Source: Berberis thunbergii
Lineage: Eukaryota; Streptophyta; Magnoliopsida; Ranunculales; Berberidaceae
Length of the DNA: 64,000 bases
Assembly (NCBI GenBank): GCA_003290165.1
Contig: QNQO01001162.1
Span: 186,001 to 250,000, forward strand
Direction: 5' to 3'
The position numbers were made by a program, and so were the translations under genes. Under the pieces are notes generated by a model that saw only the letters and a list, made by a program, of their open reading frames with translations, was not told the DNA's origin and did no database searches. Position 1 is the stretch's first letter. Each line of letters starts with the position of its first letter. Below, one piece after another: positions 12,850 through 22,134 of the stretch.

Positions 12850-14129
12850 AAGGGAAAGTATTATCAACAACAATGAATTTAATTTGAGACGTCCATTTAA
12901 ACTCTCATCTAAACAACAATGAGATGCACACCACCATCATTAGTAAGAAATTTCTACACTGCTTTGTTTGGGTGTTTTTTGGAGTTTTTGACGTTTCTAC
13001 TATTTTTATGAATGGTGTTTGTGGTTGTGTTTTAAAGATAATAGTAAAAGGTATAAAAATATTTTAAATAAACACTCAAACTAGATAACGTAGAATTACT
13101 CCATTAGTAAAGCTTGACTTGCGCTGGGGGTTTATATCAAAACAAAATAGAACCAATAAGAGAAGATTTCAAATGCAAGTAAAAGGTGGAACTTCAAATG
13201 AAATTTCAAAGAAAATATTGCTTTAACACAATGTAATTTCACTTGCAAGCCTCTACAAAATTTGCTTTGTGTTTGTTTCCTTGGTCTACATGAAATTGTT
13301 GAAGCTACTGAAAGGATCATTCAACTATACAAGCATGGGAAACATTCATGTCGTAGATCAATAGGCACCTCATTGCATTACCAATGCTGAAAATTTTCAG
13401 TGCATGAATGGTCTAATCTCCCGAAGCACATAAACCATACCCTCAACCAGAAACTTCTCCAACTGCACTAAATTCTCAAAAAAAGATGATATATTGAAGA
13501 ATCTATTTCTAACCCATTTCTCAGATTGACCAAGGCGTTGTCTAGACTATTTGAGGCAACCTCCTTATCGTGCTCGCACGCAACAATCGTTTGAACGACA
13601 CTCTTAGCACTCTAATAAATTGTATCCAAATTGCTTAAAACAAGTTTTCCAAGTTGACTCTCAGTAAAATCACTCTAATCAACATCTTGGAACTTCTATG
13701 CATCTACTTCCTTCTTTAGGCCAAATGGAGCCAACCTCAAATGACACATGGATCCATGACAATCTGGTTTAGCAGCACCAGAATGGTCTTGACTTGGACT
13801 ACACCAATCACGCAAACCATGTTGGTCATCACTTTGGGCATTTTGGGATTTCTTGACTGGGAATTCGACCTATGGCAAAGATGAGAGTTTGTTCAAGTCG
13901 ACAGAGGCGAAATTTTATTTTATTTTATTTTTGACTTCCCCTTTTTTGGCTAACATAAAAGATGACATTCAACTACTACCATTACAACCAATATTTGTAG
14001 CTACCGGTGCTGTCATTCTATATTACACAACAAAGTAATTACAGATTGAATCGAACACATCTGTTGTTTTCATTGATTCATTATCTAATTTGAGTTTTAG
14101 ATAAATGAATTTCTTCCCCTTATCTTATC
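12850..14129. other. Intergenic with an unassigned coding remnant
   Basis: Most of this shows nothing definite. Between about 13500 and 13860 the minus strand reads as a worn coding segment, with phrases such as ESQLGKLVLSNLDTIY and VVQTIVACEHDKEVASNSLD separated by single TAG/TAA stops. The reading frame is consistent enough to suggest a former gene, but I do not recognise it. Confidence 0.35.
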
Positions 14130-14147
14130 TTAAAGAACTAAAGGGAA

Positions 14148-14470
14148 TAATTGTCTTGCTAAACCGGATTTCCTTTTCGTGCCATATGCGCTTTTACTTG
14201 TTCCCCCTTTGTTTCCCGATCCAACTAGATCATTGTGGCATGAACTAATTTTTGTGTTTCCCCACCCTTGCTCGAAATCCAGCTTTGGTGGGCTTACCCC
14301 AAGGTGAAACCAAGGGTTTGCCTCCTTTGGTGTGCCCCTCACCTCCTCCATGAGGATGCATGATTCATTGCGACACCACTAACAATGAGAAGTTTGCCTA
14401 ACCACCGGCTTTGTCCAGCTTTTCTAAGCTTACGTGCACCATGGTTGGGCTTTACATTTTCCCTCTCCCT
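14148..14470 (-). pseudogene. rpl2: Organelle-type rpl2 fragment
   Basis: The minus strand reads KLRKAGQSRWLGK, then [10 protein letters not shown] where an intact L2 has [18 protein letters not shown], then a frameshift leading to [14 protein letters not shown]. This is the C-terminal region of ribosomal protein L2. The RKAGQSRWLG wording resembles mitochondrial rpl2 more than plastid rpl2, but I am not certain. At least one stop and one frame change are present, so it is non-functional. Confidence 0.65.
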
Positions 14471-14658
14471 ATTACGTTGAATCTTTCATTTTTTTTAATA
14501 TAAGCTAGATATTTATAGCACTTACTATCTTAACTAATTAATTACATAAATGTCCAAAGCTAGATATTTACACAATGGATTTGAGCATTATATTATATAG
14601 GCTTGAGTCTTATTTTACATAATGGGCATTGGCCTAAATATCTCAGGCTGTTGTGTGT

Positions 14659-14721
<63 letters not shown>
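14659..14721. repeat. Poly-G run of 63
   Basis: An uninterrupted run of 63 G, preceded by tgtgtgt, has strong quadruplex potential. Runs this long are rare in plant DNA and are prone to copying and assembly error. Confidence 0.9.
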
Positions 14722-14722
<1 letters not shown>

Positions 14723-15105
14723 ACGGTACCCAACAACAACGACAACAATAATATCTTACATATCTATCTCATATATATCGACTTATATCTATATTCTAGG
14801 TACTATAATGCCTAAATTTCAAGATTCATAGAGATTCGATTTGCATGAGATACCCTTACATTGCCTCAACGTAAAAAAATAAAAATTTAAATAAAATAAA
14901 ATAAAATAAAAGAAGCTAAAGTTGTCCGTATATTAAAATTTCTTCCGGCCCACTCCACTCTCTCATGTTCCCCGTCATTTCCTTGCATGTCTAGAATTCT
15001 CCAAAAATTTAATGACAATCTTAAACTTACTATATTTATATAAATTTCTTCATTTCAATTGTTATGTTAATTAAAAACTAATAAGAAAATTGAACTTTTT
15101 TTTTT
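14722..15105. other. AT-rich spacer
   Basis: Low-complexity AT-rich sequence with aaaataaaat runs. No gene or element ends were seen. Confidence 0.5.
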
Positions 15106-15695
15106 TTAAAGTAAAAATGTAACTCTCTTGAGTACCTTAGGATATAAAAAGCAAACTCGAAAAATAAGTAATTTCTTCTGGGCTTGTATCCTTTTTTTTA
15201 GGTTCACTAACATTCCTATTGATGGGAAACTTTTAGTTATCTTGTTCAAAATCTGATATCCAAATTTGCGTCTCGGCAAATCAATTTTTTTCCACAAGGG
15301 ATCGTGATGTCTTTCTATGGGATCACATGTCTCTTCATTAGCTCCTAGTTGTGGTGTACATTTTGGTGGAATGTAGGTAGTTGTTATGATCAATTCGATA
15401 GAAAATGAGTAGTGTGTATTTTTTGTTGGGGATTTTCTGGAGGAAATCGGCGCATCTTTCTTCAATTTCTTATGAGAAATATACAGTCGATTAGAATAGC
15501 GGATAAATACGATCTTTATCCTCATCACGTACTTTATATGGAAATTAGAGGACAAGGAACCCTCCACTTACTCATACTGATGAGAATTTGACTCCACGAG
15601 AAATTGAAAAAAAAGCTGCAGAATTGACCTATTTCTTGCGTGTACCATCATGGGTTATTAATTGGTGGAATACTAGCCAATCTGAAGCTTTTTAA
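15106..15695 (+). pseudogene. ycf4: Plastid ycf4 joined to a cemA fragment
   Basis: The plus strand reads [17 protein letters not shown], then segments like [28 protein letters not shown] and [19 protein letters not shown], in the order of plastid Ycf4, a photosystem I assembly factor. Several frameshifts and stops break it. Right after FLRVP the sequence continues as [14 protein letters not shown], which matches the N-terminal part of CemA. In plastid genomes cemA follows ycf4, so a deletion has fused the two in this nuclear copy. The whole is an old nuclear plastid insertion. Confidence 0.82.
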
Positions 15696-15870
15696 TCCCT
15701 TAACCCCTCCCACCCCAGATGACGCCGACTGGGTTCAACCCTATGACCTAGTAATACCATTCGCCACTGCTCAACCACTAAACCATCACACCTTTGGCTA
15801 ATATGATTATATAAAAAAATATTAAACTAACAAATCTTACTTGCTCAAATAACATTGAATAAACGAAAAT

Positions 15871-16021
15871 CTAGGGGTCGAGGGAGGGAACGAGGGAAAG
15901 GGCGAGGGAGGGGTAGAAGCCACCCATCCGCCTCGAGATGAGCAACATCACACATCTCGAAGCCGAAGGCTCATCTCGAGGCGGCTCGCCCCTTTCCCTC
16001 GCTCCCTCCCTCGACCCCTAG
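15871..16021. repeat. Foldback hairpin element, 151 bp
   Basis: The outer arms, ctaggggtcgagggaggga at the left and its complement at the right end, pair over about 35 bases. A second inverted pair around cctcgagatgagc lies inside. It looks like a small foldback MITE. The gtcgaggg and gggcgaggg words also occur in the tip of the Mutator-like element at 19261. Confidence 0.75.
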
Positions 16022-16262
16022 CAAAGCTCTTGAATAAAACTAAAAACTACAAAATAAATCAATACTTGTGTAATTTAATTTGATGGTATATTTAAAACAT
16101 TTTTATTAAAACTTGTTTAAAATCTCACCTAGATAATGGGCACGTGTAAATAAAAGTGCGGACTGCTAATGATAATAATAAGATATAAAGAAAATCTGTA
16201 TGAGATATCAAGAAGAAAATCTTAGTAAATCTCTATTACCAAAGTTAACCATTTATATCATC
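16022..16262. other. Upstream region of the secreted-protein gene
   Basis: AT-rich. From 16203 on, the words agaagaaaatcttagtaaat and taccaaa are shared with the region upstream of the second copy at 40626, so this is conserved promoter sequence of the pair. Confidence 0.6.
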
Positions 16263-16276
16263 ATATATATAAAGGC
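16263..16276 (+). promoter_or_regulatory. TATA box of the secreted-protein gene
   Basis: tatatataaaggcc is matched by ttatataaaggcc at the second copy (40676). The distance to the start codon is about 40 bases, which argues for the ATG at 16306 rather than the first one at 16297. Confidence 0.65.
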
Positions 16277-16305
16277 CATATATGAAGTAGAGTTGTATGA
16301 AAGAA

Positions 16306-16869
16306 ATGTACAAGATTAAGATCAACAAATGTGCAGGGGCACTGCTTCTCCTACTTATAGTGTTGACAGGGGAGATGACCACAGCCCTTCAATCATCACT
16401 CCGGACCTCCGAATCACCATTGTCCTCTCGCAAACCACCACCAACCAGTGATGAACCGCCACCCGTTGATCACGAACCACCATCAGGCTCTGATGAACCA
16501 CCTCCAGGCGATGAACCACCTCCAGACGAACCACCACCAGGCGATGAACCACCTCCAGATGAACCACCACCAGGCGATGAACCACCACCAGGCGATGAAC
16601 CGCCTCCACCCTTTATGGCATGTTATCATGCGTGTTTTTCTCCGTGCAGAAAAGAACATAAAGGCAGTCTCCTATGTTCATTCATGTGCTTCGAGCAGTG
16701 CAAACACCACCATCATGTTGCTTCAGTTGATTCAAATAGTGACTTTTGTAACATGGGTTGTGTAGTTTCTAAGTGCATTTCCCCCTTGAGTTCCTCACAA
16801 GGCTCTGATGAACAAGCATTAGAGAATTGTATTGACTCATGTGACGAAATGTGCACCAACCCTTACTAG
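16306..16869 (+). CDS. Small secreted Pro-rich, 12-cysteine protein
   Basis: The frame is open from 16297 (190 residues). I prefer the ATG at 16306 (187 residues) because the TATA box is so close. It has a clear signal peptide (KINKCAGALLLLLIVLTGEM, then TTA). A Pro/Glu/Asp-rich linker follows, with PPPGDE and PPPDE repeated about eight times. The C-terminal part has twelve cysteines grouped as four triplets, each close to C-x3-C-x3-C: CYHACFSPC, CSFMCFEQC, CNMGCVVSKC (one x4 gap) and CIDSCDEMC. A short His run (HHHH) lies between the second and third. The spacing suggests helices tied by disulfides, somewhat like thionin-like or hairpinin-like peptides, but I do not recognise the family. It probably acts in the apoplast or vacuole. 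No intron is needed. Confidence 0.8.
   Translation: MYKIKINKCAGALLLLLIVLTGEMTTALQSSLRTSESPLSSRKPPPTSDEPPPVDHEPPSGSDEPPPGDEPPPDEPPPGDEPPPDEPPPGDEPPPGDEPPPPFMACYHACFSPCRKEHKGSLLCSFMCFEQCKHHHHVASVDSNSDFCNMGCVVSKCISPLSSSQGSDEQALENCIDSCDEMCTNPY
16478..16611 (+). repeat. Coding minisatellite, GATGAACCACCWCCAG unit
   Basis: An ~18-27-bp unit encoding PPPGDE or PPPDE repeats in frame inside the secreted-protein gene. The number of units is likely to vary between relatives. Confidence 0.8.
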
Positions 16870-17581
16870 TACCTCACAGGTTAATGTGTTTGTTTGAATA
16901 AAATACAAATAATTAAATTCAAAGTTTTTCTTCACTTCCTTTGGATTTTAGGGACTTCATTGTTTATTTAACTGAAACACCTTAAATTTGAAGTATATGT
17001 ACTGCTAAAGCTTTTCAAAAGTTTTCCTCTTCCCTACCTTTAATGGCAAAGCTTATGATTTCATATATCTTATTGACAAGGTTAACTCAAACCTTGAGGG
17101 TGGCAAGCCCGGGTTAGTATATCTCAACATAACAGTACCATGATCACAGTTATTGCCAATGTAAACGTTATCTACACAATGCAATCTTTTTCCTTCAGTG
17201 TATGTTATGAAATCTTGGGAATATGAGACGTTTTTTGCGAAAAAGTGAGAAAGATGAAAAAATTTATGCACTAGACTCATACAACTAGCTAGGTGGCTTA
17301 AAATACCTCTCATGAGAAAAAGTATGTATGTAATCTTCCTCTCATTGAAAAATTTATGTGTATGTCATATTCACCAGACCTTCTTGAATTCTAGTAAGAA
17401 CTATTTCAATCCATTTACCTCCTTGATTAAATGAAGTTTACTTCATATAGTTGGCAACCCCTTAGATCACCCTCAATACAAAGATGTTTGAGCATCTTGA
17501 CATGATCCATACAACCACACTTTGAAGCAAGGATAGAGAGGAGCCACCACTTAGATCGATTTTGAATACAATCACCCAACA
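16870..17581. other. 3' flank of the secreted-protein gene
   Basis: It contains an aataaaataca signal just after the stop codon (about 16897), which may serve polyadenylation. A minus-strand frame at 17313-17053 (86 residues, with YTEGKRLHCVDNVYIGNNCD) is not recognised, and I give it little weight. The last three bases, aca, are the target duplication of the CACTA element. Confidence 0.45.
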
Positions 17582-17599
17582 CACTACAAAAAAAACCTC

Positions 17600-18250
17600 A
17601 ATAGCTACAAGAACTAGAGACGGAATCAAAAAACCGTCGCTAATTAATAGCCTTGCGACGACAAAAACCCGTCACTAAATGTTTTCGTATTTCTCAGTAC
17701 ACAAATTTTAAAAACTTTGATTGTGACGGGCAAACCGTCGCTACATTCAGAAACACCGTCGCTACGCTTTACAAATAAAAATATATTAGCTACGGTATTT
17801 GCCGTCCCTAATGGATTTTGAAAAAAAATACATATATAAAAAAATATTTAGCCACGGCAAATGAGCCATCGCTAAGCTTTACAAATAAAAATCTATTAGC
17901 TACGGTATTAGCCATCCCTAATGGATTTTGAAAAAAAAATACATATATACAAAAAAACATTTAGCCACGGCAAATGAGCCGTCGCTAAGCTTTACAAATA
18001 AAAATCTATTAGCTACGGTATTAGCCGTCCCTAATGGATTTAAAAAAAAATACATATATACAAAAAAAATATTTAGCCACAATAAATGAGCCGTCGCTAA
18101 GTTTTACAAATAAAAATTATTAGCTACGGTATAAGCCGTCCCTAATGGATTTAAGAATATATATATAAACATTTAGCCACGATATATTAGCCGTCGCTAA
18201 GTTTTACAAATAAAATTTGGTAGCCACGATATATTAGTCGTCCCTAATTT
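17600..18250. repeat. CACTA-1 left subterminal repeats
   Basis: A ~110-bp unit occurs about five times: gcttacaaat-like start, tattagctacggtattagcc, gtccctaatggatttt, an A-rich part, and atttagccacg. The TAGCYACGGYA / GCCGTCSCTAA words recur as inverted pairs, as expected of transposase-binding subterminal arrays. Confidence 0.85.
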
Positions 18251-18261
18251 TGCTTTTGGTA

Positions 18262-18710
18262 TCAATCTAAAGGATAATCCAATGGACGTGATCTAATCTA
18301 ATCTTTGTTGTTTTCTTGGTTGTGATGAATGGATGAGGATAATCCAAAGGAGGAGCCTTAATTTTTGCTCTTTTCTTTGTTTCTCTTTAGAATCAGAGAA
18401 GGAGAAGGAGAAGCCGAGAAGGAGCTAAAGGAGGGATGAGAAAAAAAAAAGAACAAGAGGAGGATGAGGGCGATTCAAGCGAAGAAAGAGGAGGACGGTG
18501 GTGCCATGGTGGTACTCTCTGTCCCTTATTCTCTACTCTCTATCGCTTCCACCCACTCCAGCCCCGCCATCTCCTGCGTGCGTCTTCTTCATCTTCAGGT
18601 GAGAGAGAATCTTTAGTAATTCATAACCAAGGCTAACATTTGTCGAATGTTAAAATTGCATACATGTGTTGCATGTTCTCTTTACCTTATATAATGGTGG
18701 TTGTTACTTC
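18262..18710 (+). repeat. Duplicated block B, first copy
   Basis: This block, from ggataatccaatggacgtga to ttatataatggtggttgtta, occurs again at 37817-38214 with small changes. It looks like the 5' UTR of a captured gene: purine-rich gagaaggagaagccgagaag, then a pyrimidine-rich part and a possible splice donor, caggtgagag, at 18596. The Tekay element is inserted just after it. Confidence 0.75.
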
Positions 18711-18715
18711 ACTGC

Positions 18716-19260
18716 TGTAACGACCCAAATTTAACACATTATAATTTTTATTTTTATTTTTAGGCTTTGTTAAAATTTGAGGTTAAGTCAAGTTATAACA
18801 AAAAAAAGGGTGTCATTAACCTTGAGCAAAACCCTAACCTTGTAGGGTTTGTCTCTAGTTGGATTAAATAGAGATTTGGGTATTTTTTTCTTTTGTTTCT
18901 CAGTCGCACAAAAAAAAAAGTAGAGAGGAAGGAGAAGAGAATGAGCAAGAAGGGAGAAAGAACAAAAGAAAAAAAAAAGGATGATTAAAGCAAAAAGGTG
19001 AATTCTTTTCTCTCTGTACGTTTTTTTGTTGTTCGTTATTTTGTGTTGAAGACAATTGAATACTTTTTTTTTGTTATACTTTTTCATACCTTTTGACATG
19101 TTTTAGTCATATCTAGATGCCTAAAAAAGTCTTCATTTCTATCAACATTAGGGAAAAGTGTTTAATACTATGATGTACATTCATTCTATTGAACATGATG
19201 CAATTGATGTGACTTAAAGTCAAAAGCATGGCATGAGATATGTAATATTGTTAAAAATAT
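18716..19260 (+). repeat. 5' LTR of the Tekay element, first part
   Basis: Matches the start of the 3' LTR at 34957 on, including the gttataacaaaaaaaaggg and aaaccctaa blocks. It is cut at 19260 by the Mutator-like element and resumes at 28184. Confidence 0.88.
19252..19260. repeat. 9-bp target duplication, left copy
   Basis: taaaaatat here and at 28175-28183 flank the Mutator-like element exactly. The 3' LTR shows the uninterrupted site as gagttaaaaaatgtgtg (about 35472). Confidence 0.88.
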
Positions 19261-21217
19261 GAGCAATTCTAGATGTCGAGGGTTTGGGCGAGGGATGGTG
19301 CGTTGCACGTGGTTTTGCATGGTTTCAAAAAAAAAAAAAAAAAAAAGATAGAGGGGGAATCGAAATTTTGGGGGAGAAAAGGAGGGAACCTCTCCCTCCC
19401 CCCATTTCCATCTCTCTGTAGAGGAAGCTTTCCCTCTCCCACTCTCCCCCAACGAAGACCAACAATCCCTCCCTCTCCCCAAAAAGGTAAACCACCGAGG
19501 AACCTCTCCCTCTCCCTCTCCCATTTCCTCTCCTGAGAAGACGAAGACGAATCGCCAAAAAGGTAAAGCTCGACAGTCCCATGTTTATTTTCCCTCTCAT
19601 TCTCTCCCTCTTTGTGTGTGATTTCTTGTTGGGGATTTCTACATCTACGGTTTCCACTAGATCTAGGGTTTTTTTGCTTTGTTATTGAATTGAAACCCTA
19701 GATCGAGCAAAAAAAAAAAAAAAAATCGATTTCAGTTTGAATTGAAACCCTAGATCTTTTATAGTCATCTCACTAGTTCTTGTATTTAGTATAGTTTTGT
19801 GAAATTGACTGCAGCAGAGGTTGGTGCAATTATAGTGTTTGATTTTATAATGGTGTTCTTCTAAAAAAAAAAAAAAAATTTCGATTTCAGTTTGAATTGA
19901 AACCCTAGATCTTTGCTGTGATTTTTGGTTTTAGCTTTTCAATCTTGGTAGAGATTCCCCTAATTTCATGGAAAATATAGGCTGATTTGAAAGTGCATGG
20001 GTTCATTTAAGCAGACTCCTCCTACCTTTAGAATTGATGAACCACCTCAGATTTTCCTGCATTTTCAGTAATATTTAAGTAATTTCTAATGCATTTATTC
20101 GACCGAGTTAAACCTGTTTAATCAGTTGATTGATTAGGGTTTTCCAATCTATTTCTTTGTATCTAATTAAAATGATGTTCTGAATCTGGTATTCTAAACT
20201 ATTACAATAACCTCAGATTATAATAATTATGTATTTTTTTTATTAATTACAGGTGTGGAGAAATGTTTTCTTATAGATGGGGTCATAGGTCCAATCCCAC
20301 AAAAGAATGTCTCGAGGTAATCTTACATGTCCTCTCTAGTGTTCCTATTGTTGTTTGTTCCAATGTGAAATGAAGGAATATGTCCTCTTCATTGATTTGT
20401 AATTACTGAATCCACTAAGATGAGAGTTGGTGCTAAATCTCTCTACTATCAACTTTGATTGCCAATTTACAAATTGAGCATAACCAACATAATTTTACAT
20501 GAATTCAGGAAAAGCCTAAGATGCATGATCCTTAGTACTAGCTACAAACGATTCAAAACATTTCAGAAACCAAAGTATAACCAAAGTCTGAAAAAGAATA
20601 TTGTGTAAACGGAAATCACAGTAAGATTGAACAACTGATCATATTTTGTGGGTAAGAATCTCCTTACAAAAATCTCATTTGTAATACTGTAGGAGTACTT
20701 TTCACTTACAGATATGTGTTTCATGTGCAGGCTAAACCAAATATGCGTAATAGATGGGATTCTCCACTATTTGAGTTATGGCCATCTAGAGGTAACGACT
20801 ATTTGTGAACCTTAGAAAAGGTATTTTCATATAAAATTTTCAAACCTTAGCCTTGTATGATAAGTTGATAACGAAATTAAAGACTTAAGTTTGAAGAAAT
20901 TGAGATTCATTGGGATTCAAAAAAACAAATTTGTCATTGTCGTTGTTCCATTCTTGAGTATCCTCCATCATGGCTGATTTTTTTATGTAGTTGGGTTATT
21001 GGATAATATTAGTATATTAATAGTTAGTTAATATATATATAGCCCATATTAAAGATTAGGGCATATTAGAGTTAGTTACATGCCAAAGATGTTATTAGGC
21101 TTATAAATAAGGCATGGAGTTGAGTATTGTAGTTGGTGTGCTTGAATAAACTTTATGTTTTCTTATTGATCTTTGAGTTAGGGTTTATCATAGGTCTAGC
21201 TTACTTTTAGCTTTAGT
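19261..21217 (+). repeat. Left inverted arm of the MULE
   Basis: Pairs with 26207-28174. Two possible exons with splice signals lie within the arm (20252-20315 and 20732-20791), and their reverse copies are found in the right arm. The right arm has a 13-bp tip duplication (gggtttgggcgag) that the left lacks. Confidence 0.85.
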
Positions 21218-22134
21218 TGTAGAGTAGAAATCATCATTTTCACTCTCATTTTTATCTTCAAAAAGAAATAGACAACTAGTCCTTGATAGAAATATGTAGT
21301 GATTAGATAAGGAGCAGAGTGAAAGTTGAGACGAACTCTTTTACATTAGTGAATAACTTTGTAATAGTGACACGAACACAGGTATCAGTATTCAACACGG
21401 ATATGAAGTGTCAGATACGTTGGCTAGAAAAACAAAATATGAGATACGCTAGGGGACACAATGGTACATTTAGTATATTATTTACTTTTCAACAATAAGT
21501 TTTGAACTATTAGTCATATTCATTCACTTATAGGTCAATATTATTACTTATGTACTACGAACTTGCCATGATATACCGATAACATTAGTTTATGATTGAA
21601 ACTTTTCAAAGATATGTGAAAAGTAAATATCGAGTATCCGATGGCACTATAATTGTGTGTTTCATTGCACTAAATGCACTTAAGAGGTACAATAATCCAT
21701 GCTGATTGGCACTATAATCATTCAAACTTTGACAATCCTTTTGAAATTTAGTAATTATATTCTAAGTTTCTAACAGAGGAAAAATGATTATGATGTATAA
21801 AGAGTTTCAGTTCACAACCAATGCTCCTTATATTGCATGACAATGAAATCAGGTTTAATTATAAGTACTACTGTGGTTCCTTCCTCCTTCCTTTAGGTAT
21901 TGAAAAAGACATCATAAGAATAAGTCTGTTCATTGACTTTCATTTTAAGTAACGTGTCATGTTGGATCTAAGAGTCTAATTCATACAAAATTTGTGTGTT
22001 TGTTAGAAATTTTCCAATCATCACAATATTCATCAGTTATTAAATACTCCGCAAGTTATTCCTGTGTATGTAGTCATTGTGTTGAGCATGTGTTGTTCTG
22101 GTGGCTTTCTTCTCATGTGACTCTTTCTGACCAG

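Noticed and set aside
12539..12851. Two overlapping minus-strand frames with Gly-rich ends
   Set aside because: They are the rps11 fragment read in different frames into the poly-C run, not separate genes.
14603..14831. Poly-Gly frames over the G run
   Set aside because: They arise from the homopolymer only and have no domain or codon pattern of a gene.
15106..15567. 153-residue minus-strand frame
   Set aside because: It is the antisense of the ycf4 remnant, whose plus-strand matches are clear.
16355..16765. Frames on the minus strand and in another plus frame across the secreted-protein gene
   Set aside because: They are shadows of the repeated PPPGDE codons; only the 16306 frame has a signal peptide and ordered cysteines.
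19186..19657. Arg/Gly/Ser-rich frames at the MULE tip (and the mirror set at 27647-28177)
   Set aside because: The same frames appear in both inverted arms and come from the gaggg-rich low-complexity tip, so they are not coding.
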